Under the pieces are notes generated by a model. That model was given only the letters and a program-made list of their open reading frames with translations. It ran no database searches and had not been told where the DNA came from. A stretch of DNA of 64,000 nt from positions 22,352,938-22,416,937 of the forward strand of contig CM046295.1 in the NCBI GenBank assembly GCA_025267735.1, given 5' to 3'. The stretch comes from Mactra quadrangularis. Lineage: Eukaryota; Mollusca; Bivalvia; Venerida; Mactridae. The position numbers and the translations under genes are program-made. Below, one piece after another: positions 10,240 through 21,989 of the stretch. Numbering within the stretch: the stretch's first letter is position 1; each line of letters starts with the position of its first letter.

Positions 10240-12990
10240 ACTTACATTAAATGAACACAAATCATGATCATTCAAAACAAACATATTACGTAGCCTTGGT
10301 CCAGAAACATACGATTAGAAGCATGTTCCAAATAGTTCATTGTGATGGCTCAATTTATATTCAGAAACTAAACATCGTTGTTTTATCTACCAACCAACCC
10401 TACCAACTCAATACTTGTTGAACCAGGAAGTGTACTCAAGAGTGAATAATCTAAGTAGCAATATGTTATTCTATTGAAATAAAATTAACTAGAACGATAC
10501 AAAAACAAAAAGAACAATATTATGTTATTATGTTATTATTGTGTTTATTTTACAGCATGAGCAAAGTAAAATAACTATAAAACGGCATACAAAACTATTC
10601 ACACAATTGCAAGCAGGCTCAATTCGTTCTTAGTGACGGTGAAAATCATATTCAGACACTATACATCGTGTTGTTCTATCTGTCCATCAATTTTACCGGC
10701 GCACTTGGCGCACCAGGAAGTGTACCCAAGAGTGTTTAAATAAAGTTGTAAACATATATTCTAAAACTAAAATAAACTATAGCAATAAAAGTACAAACAA
10801 AGTATAATATATAATCAATGTTTGTTACATCATAGTCAAAGTAATATAATCACAATTCAAACATTTCACAAATGTATAAACGAACATAACAATTTGACAA
10901 TTGAATTCTACCTACAAAAGAACGATATTCAGAAATATTCACACTCACACAACACACGCCAACAAACACACAAATCCCTATACGTCCAGACTGTCATCAT
11001 TCATCACATTTATATACTCGTCTACAGTATTGTCTTATTTATTCACTCACTCTTAGACCCTTTCATTATAAAGTTCAATCTTACACTTCACTGGATAAAT
11101 TTAAGATATTTGTTCATTCTCTTGTACCAAGTAATTCATTCTTACCATAACCAATGCATACGTGAACAGGCGTACATATTAACCTTTATCATACTCAATT
11201 TGCAAAATATAAACAATGACGTCTTGTATTACAAAATATTTCCAGTTTCTAACAAAATTCAAATTAATTAACAGCAATAATGACATATTTGTGAATTTCT
11301 ATAAAAAATAACGAATACAGTGCAATCAAAAATTAACTTTCGGTTCGTAAAGAAAGCTGGAACTTTTCACTTCACAAGGATAAATGCTAATTCAGCTGTA
11401 TATGTTTCATTCGGAAAGGAATTAATGATACTATATACAATTGAAATTGTTTAACATGTTCATGTATCCAAAAGTATTTCAATCTCCCAAGAGTTTGAAA
11501 AGATTTAAAAACAAATCCCACATTTAAAGATTTGCTGGTAATTATGGGTGACACTGTATAACTAAACATAAGAAACATATATAAAATAGTGTAAACACAA
11601 TATACTTATGCAACACAAACATGACTAAAAATCTTATTAGCAATATTAACAGGCATAATTTATGGTATTTATTTTAGATTTCAAAGTCTTGTAACATTTC
11701 TCACAATTCCATCATACCAGTATAACTAAGTTTACAACAAGTAAATGTACAATTGTTGATAACCTGTAAAATGAAGTTCAGATACATGTACATAGTATGT
11801 TCGTTTGTTTTCAGAGTTTAATGTTACTCGTCCACGGTCTTTAACTTTAACATAAGCTTTACTAGAACTCGGTGTAAACAATTCTTAAGCATTTATGTGA
11901 AGTTTATCGTACATTTCTCATTATCGATGAGTCAATTTGCCATACAATATTGAAACTTATTTTTTTATATCGCTACAGACGATAACAATTTAAACATGTA
12001 CTGAAATATAAAATTAACGGAACCTGTGAACTAGAAGCTTAAAATTATAATAATGGAAGACCACTGATCTGTTTATATAAATACAGATTTAAAAGCATTG
12101 AAATAAACAATAATGCAGGACAATAAAATATAATTATTATACTGCTTATAATGAACAAAGTACAGAATGTGCTGATTATTCATTATACATGATGATAAAT
12201 ACAAACAGTTTAAGCTAAAACAACTGAAGTGCGGCTTAAAGTTTGCTTCTTTATACATATTCAGCCGCCTTAACAATGTTTGTACGATAACTTATGATCA
12301 TTGGAATATCCTTCAGGCAGGTGACCCCTCACATTACCTATTAACACCTTGGTGGAAAGGAACAGTTGTAGTTAAAATTCTGACTCAATAAAATTAGCAG
12401 TGCTCCTAGGTTGGTTCTAACCTGGGATATCTCGATTCCTAAGCGCGTGCCCTACTGCTGCATTTAAGCTCCTACATTAAATACAAATACATGTCACTTA
12501 TAACAAAAAATATTGTAGAATATCATTTTGCGCTTTTATCAGTTCACTGCCTATTCATGAAATAAAATGAATAAATATGTTTTAATTCTTGATCTAAAAC
12601 TGGACTGTTGTCAAAGCAAGGAAAAATCGTTTCAACACTTTGAAACAACAACCGCCATTTTGTTTGGCCGCATTGGAATAACAAAGTTTTGTCTCTTCAA
12701 GATAAACGTACACTGTATATAGCGACCTCTATATCTGGCTGTGCAAAATAATCTCATGAATAGCTTGTTGCAGTGCCCGTGATCGCATAAATAAAAAAAA
12801 TAAATCATAAATAATGATACAGTCAATACAGGGCAATATAGTCCTTTTGAATTAAGTAATTGTCTGTACTAAATGACCTAAAGTCAACTCTCCCTTTACT
12901 ATCAACTTTGCGATAATTTACAATAATTTATAAACTCTCTATCTACATGTATATAGAACTTTATCAGTAGTTCCCATATAATAATCTTTA
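10240..12990. repeat. Duplicated block, copy 1, non-coding part
   Basis: Aligns in order with about 34640-37620. Anchors: AACCAGGAAGTGTACTCAAG at 10421 and 34765, GAAGTTCAGATACATGTA at 11773 and 36908, and ACAAGTTAGACTGTAATGAA at 12994 and 37626. A second AGGAAGTGTACCCAAGAGTG at about 10706 shows an internal duplication. A 149-codon frame at 10822-11271 has no family resemblance and is not kept open in the paralogous stretch, so it is not annotated. At 12300-12476 a degenerate tRNA-like minus-strand unit (GCAGTAGGGCACGCG, GGTTAGAACC) may be an old SINE. Confidence 0.6.
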
Positions 12991-13023
12991 TATACAAGTT
13001 AGACTGTAATGAATACATAAAAC

Positions 13024-13392
13024 TGCACTACAGTAAATTTTAGTGCAGTGCACTAAATTACACTAGATTGCACATCGTTACACTACGCTGCGATACACTT
13101 CACTACAATACACTACACTACGTTACGTTATAATACGTTACACTACGACGCGATACGCTACACTACAATACACAACACGTTACGTTATAATACGCTACAC
13201 TACACTACACTACGCTACACTACACTACGTTACGTTATAATACGTTACACTACGACGCGATACGCTACACTACACTACACTACACTACACTACACTACAC
13301 TACACTACACTACACTACACTACACTACACTACACTACACTACACTACACTACACTACGTTACGTTATAATACGCTAGACTACACGACGCGA
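13024..13392. repeat. Pentanucleotide satellite (TACAC)n with higher-order structure
   Basis: A pure array of ACTAC/TACAC pentamers (about 13265-13357) is embedded in a larger recurring unit containing CGTTACGTTATAATACG and CTACGACGCGATACGCTA, seen at about 13120, 13170, 13225 and 13357. The paralogous site in the other block (37660-37885) holds only a diverged pentamer tract, so the clean expansion here is recent or recently homogenised. Confidence 0.85.
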
Positions 13393-13678
13393 TATATTTT
13401 TTCTTCAGAATTTTTGATAATAACGCCTAGCAACTTTATTTATGTGCTTGGCTTGCATTTCCGAAAGTATTGTTACTATTCGTACAGTGTGCGCGTGATC
13501 TTAAGTAAATAAAGATTGAAAGTATGTGTTACATTGATCGCTGTAACAGTCAATCTAATTAAAACTCGATCTTTTTTTTCCGCACGCACACTCGCGAATG
13601 TTTGATCCGACAACTCTACAATGCGTGTGACGTTAAGCTCACATTTGCTTTAATAATACTCATGTCGCATTCAGTTTT

Positions 13679-13897
13679 TAACGTCATATTCAACACATAT
13701 ATAGTTCATATATACGACGACCAGCTTTTCTTACTGTAGGTTTCCTGGACGCTTTTCTTTCACCAGTACTAACTTACCCAATCACGAGTCCGAGAACTCA
13801 TATATAGGGTATGACCTGCCGCGACCGAGTTTCAAACACGTGATCTACGGATTCGAAGTCAGACATGCTAACCACTACGCCACTGCCGCGGATCCGC
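13679..13897 (-). mobile_element. tRNA-derived SINE, family C, copy 1
   Basis: On the minus strand the head reads GGCGTAGTGGTTAGCATGTC (A-box region), then a degraded B-box (GTTTGAAACTC), a GGTCATACCC-TATATATGAG body and a terminal AATATGACGT. It aligns along its length with 19641-19853, whose B-box is intact. Stems do not support a functional tRNA. Confidence 0.7.
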
Positions 13898-13995
13898 ATT
13901 CAGTATGTTCAATGACTTGTTTACACTGTTCAAAATGCTTTGTTTGAGAAGAGAAATGTTGCTACATAGAGACTAAAACGCTGCGTAATATATAG

Positions 13996-14027
13996 AGCCG
14001 CCCGGTTAGCTCAGTTGGCAATCTCGG
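13996..14027 (+). repeat. SINE head fragment
   Basis: CCGCCCGGTTAGCTCAGTTGG is a textbook tRNA-like A-box region and matches the heads of family A SINEs read in sense. The similarity stops within about 30 bases and no B-box follows, so it is a truncated insertion. Confidence 0.5.
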
Positions 14028-14409
14028 TAAACAGAGATCCTGTTCTACTCGCGTTGTCGTACTGGATCTCTACTCAGTCAATGCAAGGTCACGTCGAGAT
14101 GAACTTTGTGTCGACCAATCAATGCGTAGCTTTCATCTAGACGAAAACACTATTAATCACATTTTGATTTCGTAATTTCTATTTTTAGACCAAGGTTTGC
14201 ATGCTCATTTAACAGCGGTATTACTCACAGTCTGCGATTGGGTGGCTCATTTCAAATCGCGTGACGTAGACGATATAAACAAGTTACGTATCATAACAAT
14301 TTCGTCATGAATATTATGTTGAGAAAAGGTCACCTTAACGTGACCTTCGTTTGGAAAAGGTCAGGTCTAAATTAGCGAGTATGCGTGCGGTAAAATTTTA
14401 GATCGGGTT

Positions 14410-14726
14410 TTAATCAGATTGCTCAGTTGGTTGCACGAAAAGTCTACTGATCGAGGGGTCGTGGATTCGATTCCCGGGCGGGGCCTACTTTCGTGCAGCT
14501 TTGGCATGAAATTATTTATACGGCTATTCTCCCTCCTTCCAATGATGTTTAATTGTGTTGGGCAGATTTCAGTCACTGAAGAAAGTGTGCGCTTAGTAGT
14601 TGGTTAACAGCTAAATCCGGATTTAGCTTATCCATGAGGAGTGAGTAGGTTGACTGACTGCCGTTATATGACATATACAATGTGTTGCTACGGCGTTAAA
14701 CCCAACAATCGAACAAGCAAACAAAT
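14410..14726 (+). mobile_element. tRNA-derived SINE, family A, near full length
   Basis: Head with A-box region (GCTCAGTTGGTTGCACG) and B-box (GATTCGATTCCCGG), then a body with CTTTCGTGCAGC, CGGCTATTCTCCCTCC, TTTCAGTCACTGAAG, AGTAGTTGGTTAACAGCTAA and GTGAGTAGGTTGACTGAC. The tail is GTTGCTACGGCGTTAAACCC followed by an AAC-rich end. Other copies: 28632-28912 (plus), 30405-30703, 62936-63240 and 63713-64000 (minus), and partial copies at 9408 and 57555. The short open frames across it are not genes. Confidence 0.8.
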
Positions 14727-14729
14727 GTA

Positions 14730-16250
14730 TGGTCTTGAATAATTCTAACTTTCAGTCTCGACTCTTGTACTTGCTGCAGATTAGATACATTTCCAGAAAT
14801 GTCTTGGATTTTCCGCGATTTAACTAGCCCGTGTATGTGCTGAATTTGCATAAATTGTTTGTCCTGCATTACTGGTTTTAAATAAGATAGATTTCACGAT
14901 TCAACGATGATAACGTTAGATGATTTGTCAACTTTTCTCTTATTTCAGCATCTTTCGAGGGTCACATTGTGTCTTTGGTTATTGGGACTTTGAGACTCTC
15001 CTAGTTAAGGCTTTTGTTAAGCGTCACTTCTGTTTTTCGATTGTTGTTTATAATCGTCTTTTCCATCGTGGATAATCTTACAGGTCTCACATCGCAAGTA
15101 ACTTTTGCATTTTGAATTCAATGTTTTTCTTTATCATCAGTCAGTGTTTGTTCAAATAAGTACAAATTTCAATTCATTCTGTCTATTAGACAGAATCAGG
15201 AAAGTTAGTTCGTGCAAGATCGTTGAGTGTTGGATATAGGATGTGATTGGTTATAAGTACATATCCAGGAATTAAGCGACACTTGACTTGACTGTTTGTG
15301 ATATACGATTGTCACGAAGATCTAAGTTCCCTAGATTAATGAAGTTCCGATGCTTCATCACGTGGTTTGTTAGTTGATGTTTTCTGACTTCTAGTTCCAA
15401 ACTTGGATGATATTGTTGCTTGACTTTGAGTCAAGACCTCATATCAACGTTTATCACTAAAATATTCTGCAACGACATGTTCAGATAACACTCTCATGTC
15501 CATTTGAGTTCTGAGTTGCTTGCGTACGCACACATATGAAAATGCGAGACAAGTGAAGAACTCATAAACGTGTTGAACTCCATAGCATGTACATCATTTT
15601 ATAGGATGAAACCAATGTGAGCTTGATACGTTGTCAGCTTGTCAATATAATGTCAAAACAGCAACTGTAAAATGGGATTTATAATTGTAAATGATATGTT
15701 AGCGTGCAGAAGATAGAATGCAACTTAAAACGTCTTGGATCCCTAGCACCCAGAAATAACTATTGTCTTTTGTCCACATGCTGCGTAACGCGTCTCCGAT
15801 ATCAGCATGAAATGAGAGTTGTCTTAATTGTTTCTTTCATGTCAGAAAATGAGAAATAAAGAAACGATTAATTGTTTTATTTAAATCAGACATGTGGTTG
15901 ACTCTCCTGAGTTTATCGTCCACGTAAACATACTATATAATAATTCACATGAAGTATTGTAAACTTTGCTTGTTGATAAAGTTAAATCTAATCCATTGTT
16001 CTCTATTATATTATAGTAAAAGATAGTTGACGAATAGCAAATTGTTCCAATAATTGAGTCTATACATGGTTTGATTATTATTCAAAAGTTCGGAATGTTG
16101 AGCTTATGTTATGTTATGAATTATTACGCTGATTCAGAATATATATAGCCGTATTGTCTATATAATTAAGTGCAAGTAGAAGCGTTGCTCCTTCAAGCCA
16201 TAAGTGTCAGTAATGGTTTTTCAGATCAATTCAAGCTTTGATTTCAAATA
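14730..16250. repeat. Duplicated block, copy 1, downstream flank of TRIM gene
   Basis: Aligns in order with about 38200-40800: TCTGCAGATTAGATACATT against TCTGCAGATGAAATACATT, TAGTTAAGGCTTTTGTTAAG against TAGTTAAGGCTTTCACTTAA, GTTGAGTGTTGGATATAGGA against GTTGAGTGTTGGATTTAGAA, and GTCCACATGCTGCGTAACG in both. No open frame is shared, so it is non-coding flank carried by the duplication. Confidence 0.6.
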
Positions 16251-16289
16251 TAACTTTAAACTTATAGATGATTTCAATGGTTCAAGTTT

Positions 16290-16600
16290 CATCAACACAA
16301 TATTAAATGTCTCACTACTCTACTGTACATACAGTACTTTGATTTAAAAAATAATTTAAATAATACAGTTGAAAATAATTTAATTCCTTGATTCATCAAC
16401 ATTTTTTTAATAACTCACTATACTACTGTGCATTCAGTACTTTGATTTCAATGGTTTAGATAATGATAACGCTTAAGTTCTTTGTTTCATCAACACATTA
16501 TTAAATGTCTCACTAAACTACTGTGCATTCAGTACTTTGATTAATAATGCAATAAGCTGACAGCAGTAATGCTTTTAACTATGAAGTACATTCAGAACTG
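16290..16600. repeat. Tandem repeat of about 95-103 bp, 3' of TRIM gene 1
   Basis: The phrase CAGTACTTTGATT recurs at 16332, 16435 and 16530 with accompanying TCATCAACA, TTATTAAATGTCTCAC and CTACTGTGCATT. A weaker unit lies near 16590 and a partial one near 16755. The same repeat lies 3' of the second TRIM gene (40850-41250) with at least four units, so copy number differs between the duplicates. Confidence 0.7.
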
Positions 16601-16894
16601 TGATTTCAAATTTATTGTGTTACTTTTAATAACGATTTTCAATGTTTCAGGTAATGAATTTTCACTTGTTTAATCCAAAGAAATTCAACATCATATACCA
16701 GGACAAATGTCACAAATATCTAACATTATATGTCAATGATAATGTTACTGTGCATTCAGTGCTTTGATAAAAAGAATTGAAAGTTAGTCTGGTCATTATT
16801 AATGTCAATTAACTTGTATATTCATATATTCCAAACAAGAATGATGTTGTCAAATTGATGATATATAATGTAGATTCCAAATTGATATGGAGAA

Positions 16895-18742
16895 TCATAT
16901 GTTCCATACAAGTATAGTGTTGTTTATCTTGCTGTTACTAAAATGATACCTACTAATATATACTCTATTCTGTTGATGATTTACATTTATAGCTTGAGGA
17001 CATACTACATCTTGTAATATAGTTGTACATGTCTTAACATCTTCTGATACTTGATATATCTTGTCTTCTATGGAGGAACATATCAAACTACTCCCATTAT
17101 TTAAGGAAGCCATTCCACTAGCACACTTGACATTATATCTAGATATTATATTACAATTATAATCAATCATGGTAATGTTGTTTTTACTTTGATCAGATAC
17201 ATAAATGTATTGGTTGTTACACTGTACATAGTATGGCAGAGAGAATATACCTTCACCTGTTGTATCTGTGGTTATTGATCTGATCACTTTACCTTTCATA
17301 TCAAGTATTTCAAGTTTACCAGGTAAACAGTATGTAACAATAAGTTTATCTTGATGATAACATATACCATAACATTTACCATTGGTATTTATCCTACGAG
17401 ACTTCTTCAGGTTGTTAGATACTGTAACAAACTGTATATATTGTCCACCAGGTATGGTGACAGCAACTTCTGATGTAGATATTGTTGTTATATCCCAGGG
17501 ATAATATTCTAGTCTGAGTGTTGATGTAACCAATTTACTTTGAATATCTAGTAGTTTAATGGACTCGTTGCGACGGTCAGTGAGTCCTAATCTACTAGGA
17601 GTTATTTCGGTCATTCCTGTGATCCAACAATAAGTTTCATCTCCACTTGTCTCCACCAATATTTCATCCTCAATTTTTGGTTCAATGGTTGTTTGTGGTT
17701 GTCTTGGTTGATAATCGTTACTTGATGTAGACGGTAAATGAACTTGTTGACTTGTAGGTTTGATAACTGTATGGTTAGGACTTTGTGATTGTATGTTTAA
17801 GGGGGTTGGTGGTTCTACCTTTCGTTTTGTTGATATCGTACCAAGTGCGTTTTCCGCTTCAAGAATCTGCTGTATCGTTGTATTTGGTAAAAACTGGTAT
17901 TCATCAGGGTTATGTTGGCTTTCCATTGACTGTAGACTGTCCTCATATTTGGCTAGAACTGTTGTGGTCTGTTGTAATTCTATAAATAGTTGATTTGGCT
18001 GATTTGATTTGTTCATTTGATCTAATGTATCTTTTTTCAATTTAGCATCTGTTTTCATAACTTCACACTTTGTTCCTGTGGTTTTTACTTTGTGGTTAAG
18101 TTGTTCCGTTAAATCAGTTATCTTCTTGGTAATTTCTTCTTCCTGGGTATCAAGCTTTCTGTTCATGTCATTTCTGTATTTCTTTAAATCCGACAGTGCT
18201 CTGTTTAAAGAATCGATTGTCTGTTGTGTATCTTGAGATATTCCATACTTAACTGAGTCACACTTAATCTTAATTGATTGTGTTCTTGCAATTATCTCCC
18301 GTAATATATCGCTATTCAGGACAGGTTTCGAGATATCAGGAATATAATCAACTTTACAAGGCTTAGTGTGATTTAAAGTGACACAAACACTGCAAAGTGT
18401 CAACTTGTGATCATGGCAGTAAAACTCAATGTACTTCTGACTATGTTTCTCACATGGTGTATTAAGACTATCAGATGAACCTTCATCTACTGTTGTGTCT
18501 GTGTCATCAAGTGTTTGTGTTGTTGGCATGGAACTTGAATCCAATAGTTTGTGATGTCTACTTGGTCTCGATTTCTTGTGGTTAACATAGCACATGGAAC
18601 AAAGATGTTCATCGCAATCAGTACAATATCCAAAGGCAGGTTTTGCTATATCATCATGATGACAAGGTTTACACACAAGATCATACAAGAAGTCTGATCC
18701 CTTTATACTTGATTTCATTTGATTCTTGCTTGAAGTAGCCAT
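16895..18742 (-). CDS. TRIM-like protein (two B-boxes, coiled coil, beta-propeller), gene 1
   Basis: A 615-residue protein in one exon. B-box 1 is at residues 24-64 (C24, C27, C40, C43, C48, C51, H55, H63/H64). B-box 2 is at 97-129 (C97, H100, C109, H112, C117, C120, H125, C129). A probable coiled coil spans about 145-275 and a Pro/Ser/Thr-rich linker about 300-365. The C-terminal 240 or so residues carry six repeated blade-like segments (IVTYCLPGKLEILD and IYVSD are typical) ending in ILVWNI, as in NHL/WD-type propellers. There is no RING, so ubiquitin-ligase activity is not predicted; such proteins are usually multimeric scaffolds, often cytoplasmic and implicated in innate immunity. Start: the frame continues 28 codons upstream through a His/Asn low-complexity run, but TTTTGTATTTCTAG lies just before ATGGCTAC and matches a 3' splice site, and the paralogue begins at the same place. 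The stop is TGA at 16895-16897; an AATAAA on this strand at 16611-16616 is a possible polyadenylation signal. B-boxes are nearly identical to gene 2, the coiled coil less so. Identity as a TRIM-like gene is firm; function is inferred. Confidence 0.93.
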   Translation of the reverse strand: MATSSKNQMKSSIKGSDFLYDLVCKPCHHDDIAKPAFGYCTDCDEHLCSMCYVNHKKSRPSRHHKLLDSSSMPTTQTLDDTDTTVDEGSSDSLNTPCEKHSQKYIEFYCHDHKLTLCSVCVTLNHTKPCKVDYIPDISKPVLNSDILREIIARTQSIKIKCDSVKYGISQDTQQTIDSLNRALSDLKKYRNDMNRKLDTQEEEITKKITDLTEQLNHKVKTTGTKCEVMKTDAKLKKDTLDQMNKSNQPNQLFIELQQTTTVLAKYEDSLQSMESQHNPDEYQFLPNTTIQQILEAENALGTISTKRKVEPPTPLNIQSQSPNHTVIKPTSQQVHLPSTSSNDYQPRQPQTTIEPKIEDEILVETSGDETYCWITGMTEITPSRLGLTDRRNESIKLLDIQSKLVTSTLRLEYYPWDITTISTSEVAVTIPGGQYIQFVTVSNNLKKSRRINTNGKCYGICYHQDKLIVTYCLPGKLEILDMKGKVIRSITTDTTGEGIFSLPYYVQCNNQYIYVSDQSKNNITMIDYNCNIISRYNVKCASGMASLNNGSSLICSSIEDKIYQVSEDVKTCTTILQDVVCPQAINVNHQQNRVYISRYHFSNSKINNTILVWNI

Positions 18743-18744
18743 TA

Positions 18745-18867
18745 CTAGAAATACAAAATTATTATTATTGTTATTATCTTTATTATTGTTGTTGTGGTGG
18801 TGGTGATAGTGTTTAAAGTAGAACATAATTAATCGTGGATGTTTTGGACACTTTCAATTAAACGTAC
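18745..18867 (-). other. Possible 5' UTR intron of TRIM gene 1
   Basis: On the minus strand CCACAG|GTACGT (donor, intron from 18867) and TTTTGTATTTCTAG (acceptor, intron end 18745) bound a 123-base low-complexity segment of GTT/ATT and CAC repeats. The acceptor is 2 bases from the start codon. At the aligned place in gene 2 a GT also exists (GCAA|GTAATT, 43677). An alternative is that the acceptor is used by more distant first exons (see 22958, 25183, 29526, 31218). Confidence 0.45.
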
Positions 18868-19640
18868 CTGTGGAGGTAAATGTCACTATTTAAGAACATA
18901 TTATAAGATATATACAAGTATTCCGAGAATCGAATCGAGTTAACCGTGTTGAAAGGCAAGCTTGTTATCAATATACAACTACTCTGTTATTACATTTTTA
19001 ATGTAGCTTATTATCTTTGAAGGGTAAATGAGAACAAACAGTGACATAAATTAGATAATTTCAATCTTTTATGAATTAATAGTTATAATAAGGGATAATT
19101 TTAACTGTCTGTTATAATAAGTATTGGTAATGCAAATATCAGAGTTTGATGTAATAACTAAGCCAATACCTATACGAATTATCCGAGCGGTAAAAAAGTA
19201 AAAATAATAAACATAATTGTAACGATCACTGTATTAGATTTTCGTATTATCAAAACTTAGATGGTTAGTTTTAATTAAATCAAATTGACTAGATATGATA
19301 TATCACATACAAAGTGTGATCGCACGACTGTGTACTTATATAGTAGATTATCATAAATTTATCAACAAGTGTTAGTTTTACATTTGTTTATCATATGTAT
19401 AACGTAGAACGTCCTAGATAATGTTAATGTTATAGTTATATGATATATATGAAAAATTGTCCTTGATTTAAGCAGTCGAGTTTAAAATATTATTTGCAGA
19501 AGAAATTCATTATTTAGTTATTAAACCAAACATAATTTCAAACAAGCTTCAACAGATATTATTTGTCTCTGTAATTTATCCTGTACATTCGTTCAGTAAC
19601 ACTCAACCTACTCTCTATCTTTTGACATTACTATATTTGT
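18868..19640 (-). promoter_or_regulatory. Upstream region of TRIM gene 1, shared with gene 2
   Basis: About 18890-19260 aligns with 43700-43720 joined to 47465-47770, i.e. with the gene 2 upstream region on both sides of the LINE (shared ATAAGATATA, ATCGAAT, GTTATCAAT, GATGTAATAACTAAG-C, CGTATTATCAAAACT). At about 19395-19465 a diverged copy of the GTGGAACGTTCTAGAT module (GTAGAACGTCCTAGAT) is present, as in the other blocks. No promoter element could be pinned down. Confidence 0.45.
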
Positions 19641-19853
19641 AACGTCGTATTCCACGCATATTTAGGTCATATATACGAGGGCGAGCTCTTTCTACTATAG
19701 GTTTCTTGGTCACTTTAATATCGTCAGTATTAACTTACCCAACCACGAGGCCGACAACTCATGTATAGGGTATGACCTACCGCGACCGGGCTCGAACCCG
19801 CGATCTCCGGATTTAAAGAGAGACATGCTAACCACTACGCTACGGTCACGGCT
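19641..19853 (-). mobile_element. tRNA-derived SINE, family C, copy 2
   Basis: Minus strand: GTAGCGTAGTGGTTAGCATG (A-box region), GCGGGTTCGAGCCCGGTCGC (perfect B-box), AGGTCATACCCTATACATGA, GTGGTTGGGTAAGTTAA and a terminal GGAATACGACGTT. Better preserved than the copy at 13679-13897. The terminal ACGNCGTTA resembles the family A tail, suggesting related 3' ends. Confidence 0.75.
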
Positions 19854-19859
19854 GACATG

Positions 19860-21980
19860 ACTTTATAGATTCACAATGTTTTATATAAACATAAGTTTGT
19901 AATCTATACTAAACATATACAATTGCAATTGCCATACTTAATACAATGAAATGAAGGGAAACAATCGTAGAATTTTAAGAACAATTTGATGTATGTAGTT
20001 TCTACCCAAAAATCGAACCATAGGTTCATAGAATCGTAATAATATTTGCTACGAGAAAGACCACAGGAATAGTATCCTATTTTTAACTAGAGGGAAGAGA
20101 TATACATAAATTTTAATAAAGACCTGTAAAATTATGTTTATTATTGATATAACTCTCTTCAAAATAATCGTGTCATACCATCATGTATATTGTGACACGT
20201 TCTATAGATAGACAATCCCAGAAATAAAAATAAGACCGCCGTCATACAGTGGTCACGTGATCCGTCCGCAATTAAGGTACTGACGATTCTTTTTGCAGCT
20301 ATAATAGATAAGACCTGTTGCATAGTATTTGTCCGATTTTACGGCATAAATTGAAAAAAATAAAAAAATAAAATGGTGAAAACAAACTTTTGTATTATAA
20401 ATACTTAATGTTACGGATGTGAGCAAACAAATGTTCAAATATCACGAGAGGTTTAAGAGTTATGGTAATTTCTAGTGTCGAAAATGGCCATTTATGTGTG
20501 TAACGCGTAAGAATCAGTTTTAACCTATTTTTAAAAATGCTATTTTTCAGAGCAAGAAAACTTTAATTAAAATCTTATATCAACATTTTTATAGAAAAGT
20601 TCATGTTTTAAAACATTGCTTATAACAATTTGCAGTCAAGAGGTTTTTTTCAATTTAAAGAAAATGAAAATGGTGCGAGTGTAACGGTCTTATTAATTTT
20701 AGAAAACATCTTGTACATTAGCAGCTAAATTTTTCATGATAAAACGTAAAATTTGTGTAAATGAATGTTAATATCATTCAGTTATGGCACAAGTACAAGT
20801 TTTCATGACTTCTTGTGGTATTGAAATGATGTAAATTTTGTTAATTCCATAATTTTCAAAAGAATGAGTGAGTCGAAAAAAGTGTCTTGTTCGCCTCCCG
20901 CCTCCAAAAATTGCTATAAATTCGGAAAATATAAAACCTAGGCATATTGGTCAATGAATTTATGTGGCAATATAGTAAATTAACAAAAACATTAAAAAAA
21001 ATAAAAGAAATATAGCAAAAAGGAAAAGTTTTGTAATGTCCGACCTCTTGTTTAAAATTGCTATTTTCCAAACTAATCGAAATATTCGGCAGAACTTAAT
21101 GTATTTCAGTGAAATAACATCAGATAAACAAAAAAAAAAACTTACTTAATTCATTTTTAAAAGAGTTAAATATTAGCTGAAAAAATATTCGTGATATTTG
21201 TCTCATCTCTCAAAAAGCTAATTTGATAAATAACTAAATGACGCTCAAAAAGCTATGTATTCATTTTCTGCTTAATCAAAACCGGAACATCGACAAAAAT
21301 CATTTTTTATGAAATCATAACTTAAAATTGAGAAGCTATTTTAAGCTGTCTGTGGTCGCAAAATCATCAACTTTTATAGGATATTAGATTAAGAAATTCA
21401 ACCAGATATCTCTTTGTACAATCCTTCGAATGGTGTAGTTGACAGTTGCACATAGTATTTTGAGCATTTTGTAATTAATTCTGATTTTTTTCTTCAGAGT
21501 GTGTATATTATTATAAATCCTATTTCAACTAAAACTATGTCTATGTCAATAAAATTAATAAGACAATTCCTTCGAAATCAAAAATCGTCAAACTTACGTT
21601 AGAATTGTCATCTATTTTCATTTTAATAAGACACCTGATGTATTTAGGATCAGACGGAAAATATTGTCATACAAATGTTCAGTTAATGTATATGAAAACA
21701 GACCTACATCACTAGTTTTGCAGAATATTTTTTCTACAATTAGTACTTAAAGTTAAAGTAACATTATTGGACATAATTAACTTAAATGTATATGATGCCA
21801 TATTCTGTGATGTAGGACCTGTGTGATCTTATCTGTTAAATACATCAGTATAACACTAGGAGTCCAATTAAGGGACACTCAGTGATAATTATCAACAAAA
21901 TATTTTTACGTCTGCATTTCATATTGATTTTTCTTCAGTATCTTAATGGCAGAGTAATCAGGGGAGATTACTTTGTCGGA
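19860..21980. other. Intergenic DNA, nothing recognised
   Basis: Very AT-rich, with many stops on both strands and short frames only. No transposase, RNA gene or repeat family was recognised apart from A- and T-runs. Confidence 0.5.
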
Positions 21981-21989
21981 CTAAATTTC

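Noticed and set aside
10822..11271. 149-codon plus-strand frame
   Set aside because: No family resemblance, biased AT-rich composition, and not preserved as an open frame in the paralogous 35.0-35.5 kb stretch.
13024..13392. CRISPR-like regular repetition
   Set aside because: The repetition is a simple pentamer satellite with no unique spacers, in eukaryotic-type DNA.
18740..18826. N-terminal 28-residue His/Asn-rich extension of TRIM gene 1
   Set aside because: A splice-acceptor match sits directly before the internal ATG, and the paralogue starts at the same residue. The extension is most likely intron sequence.
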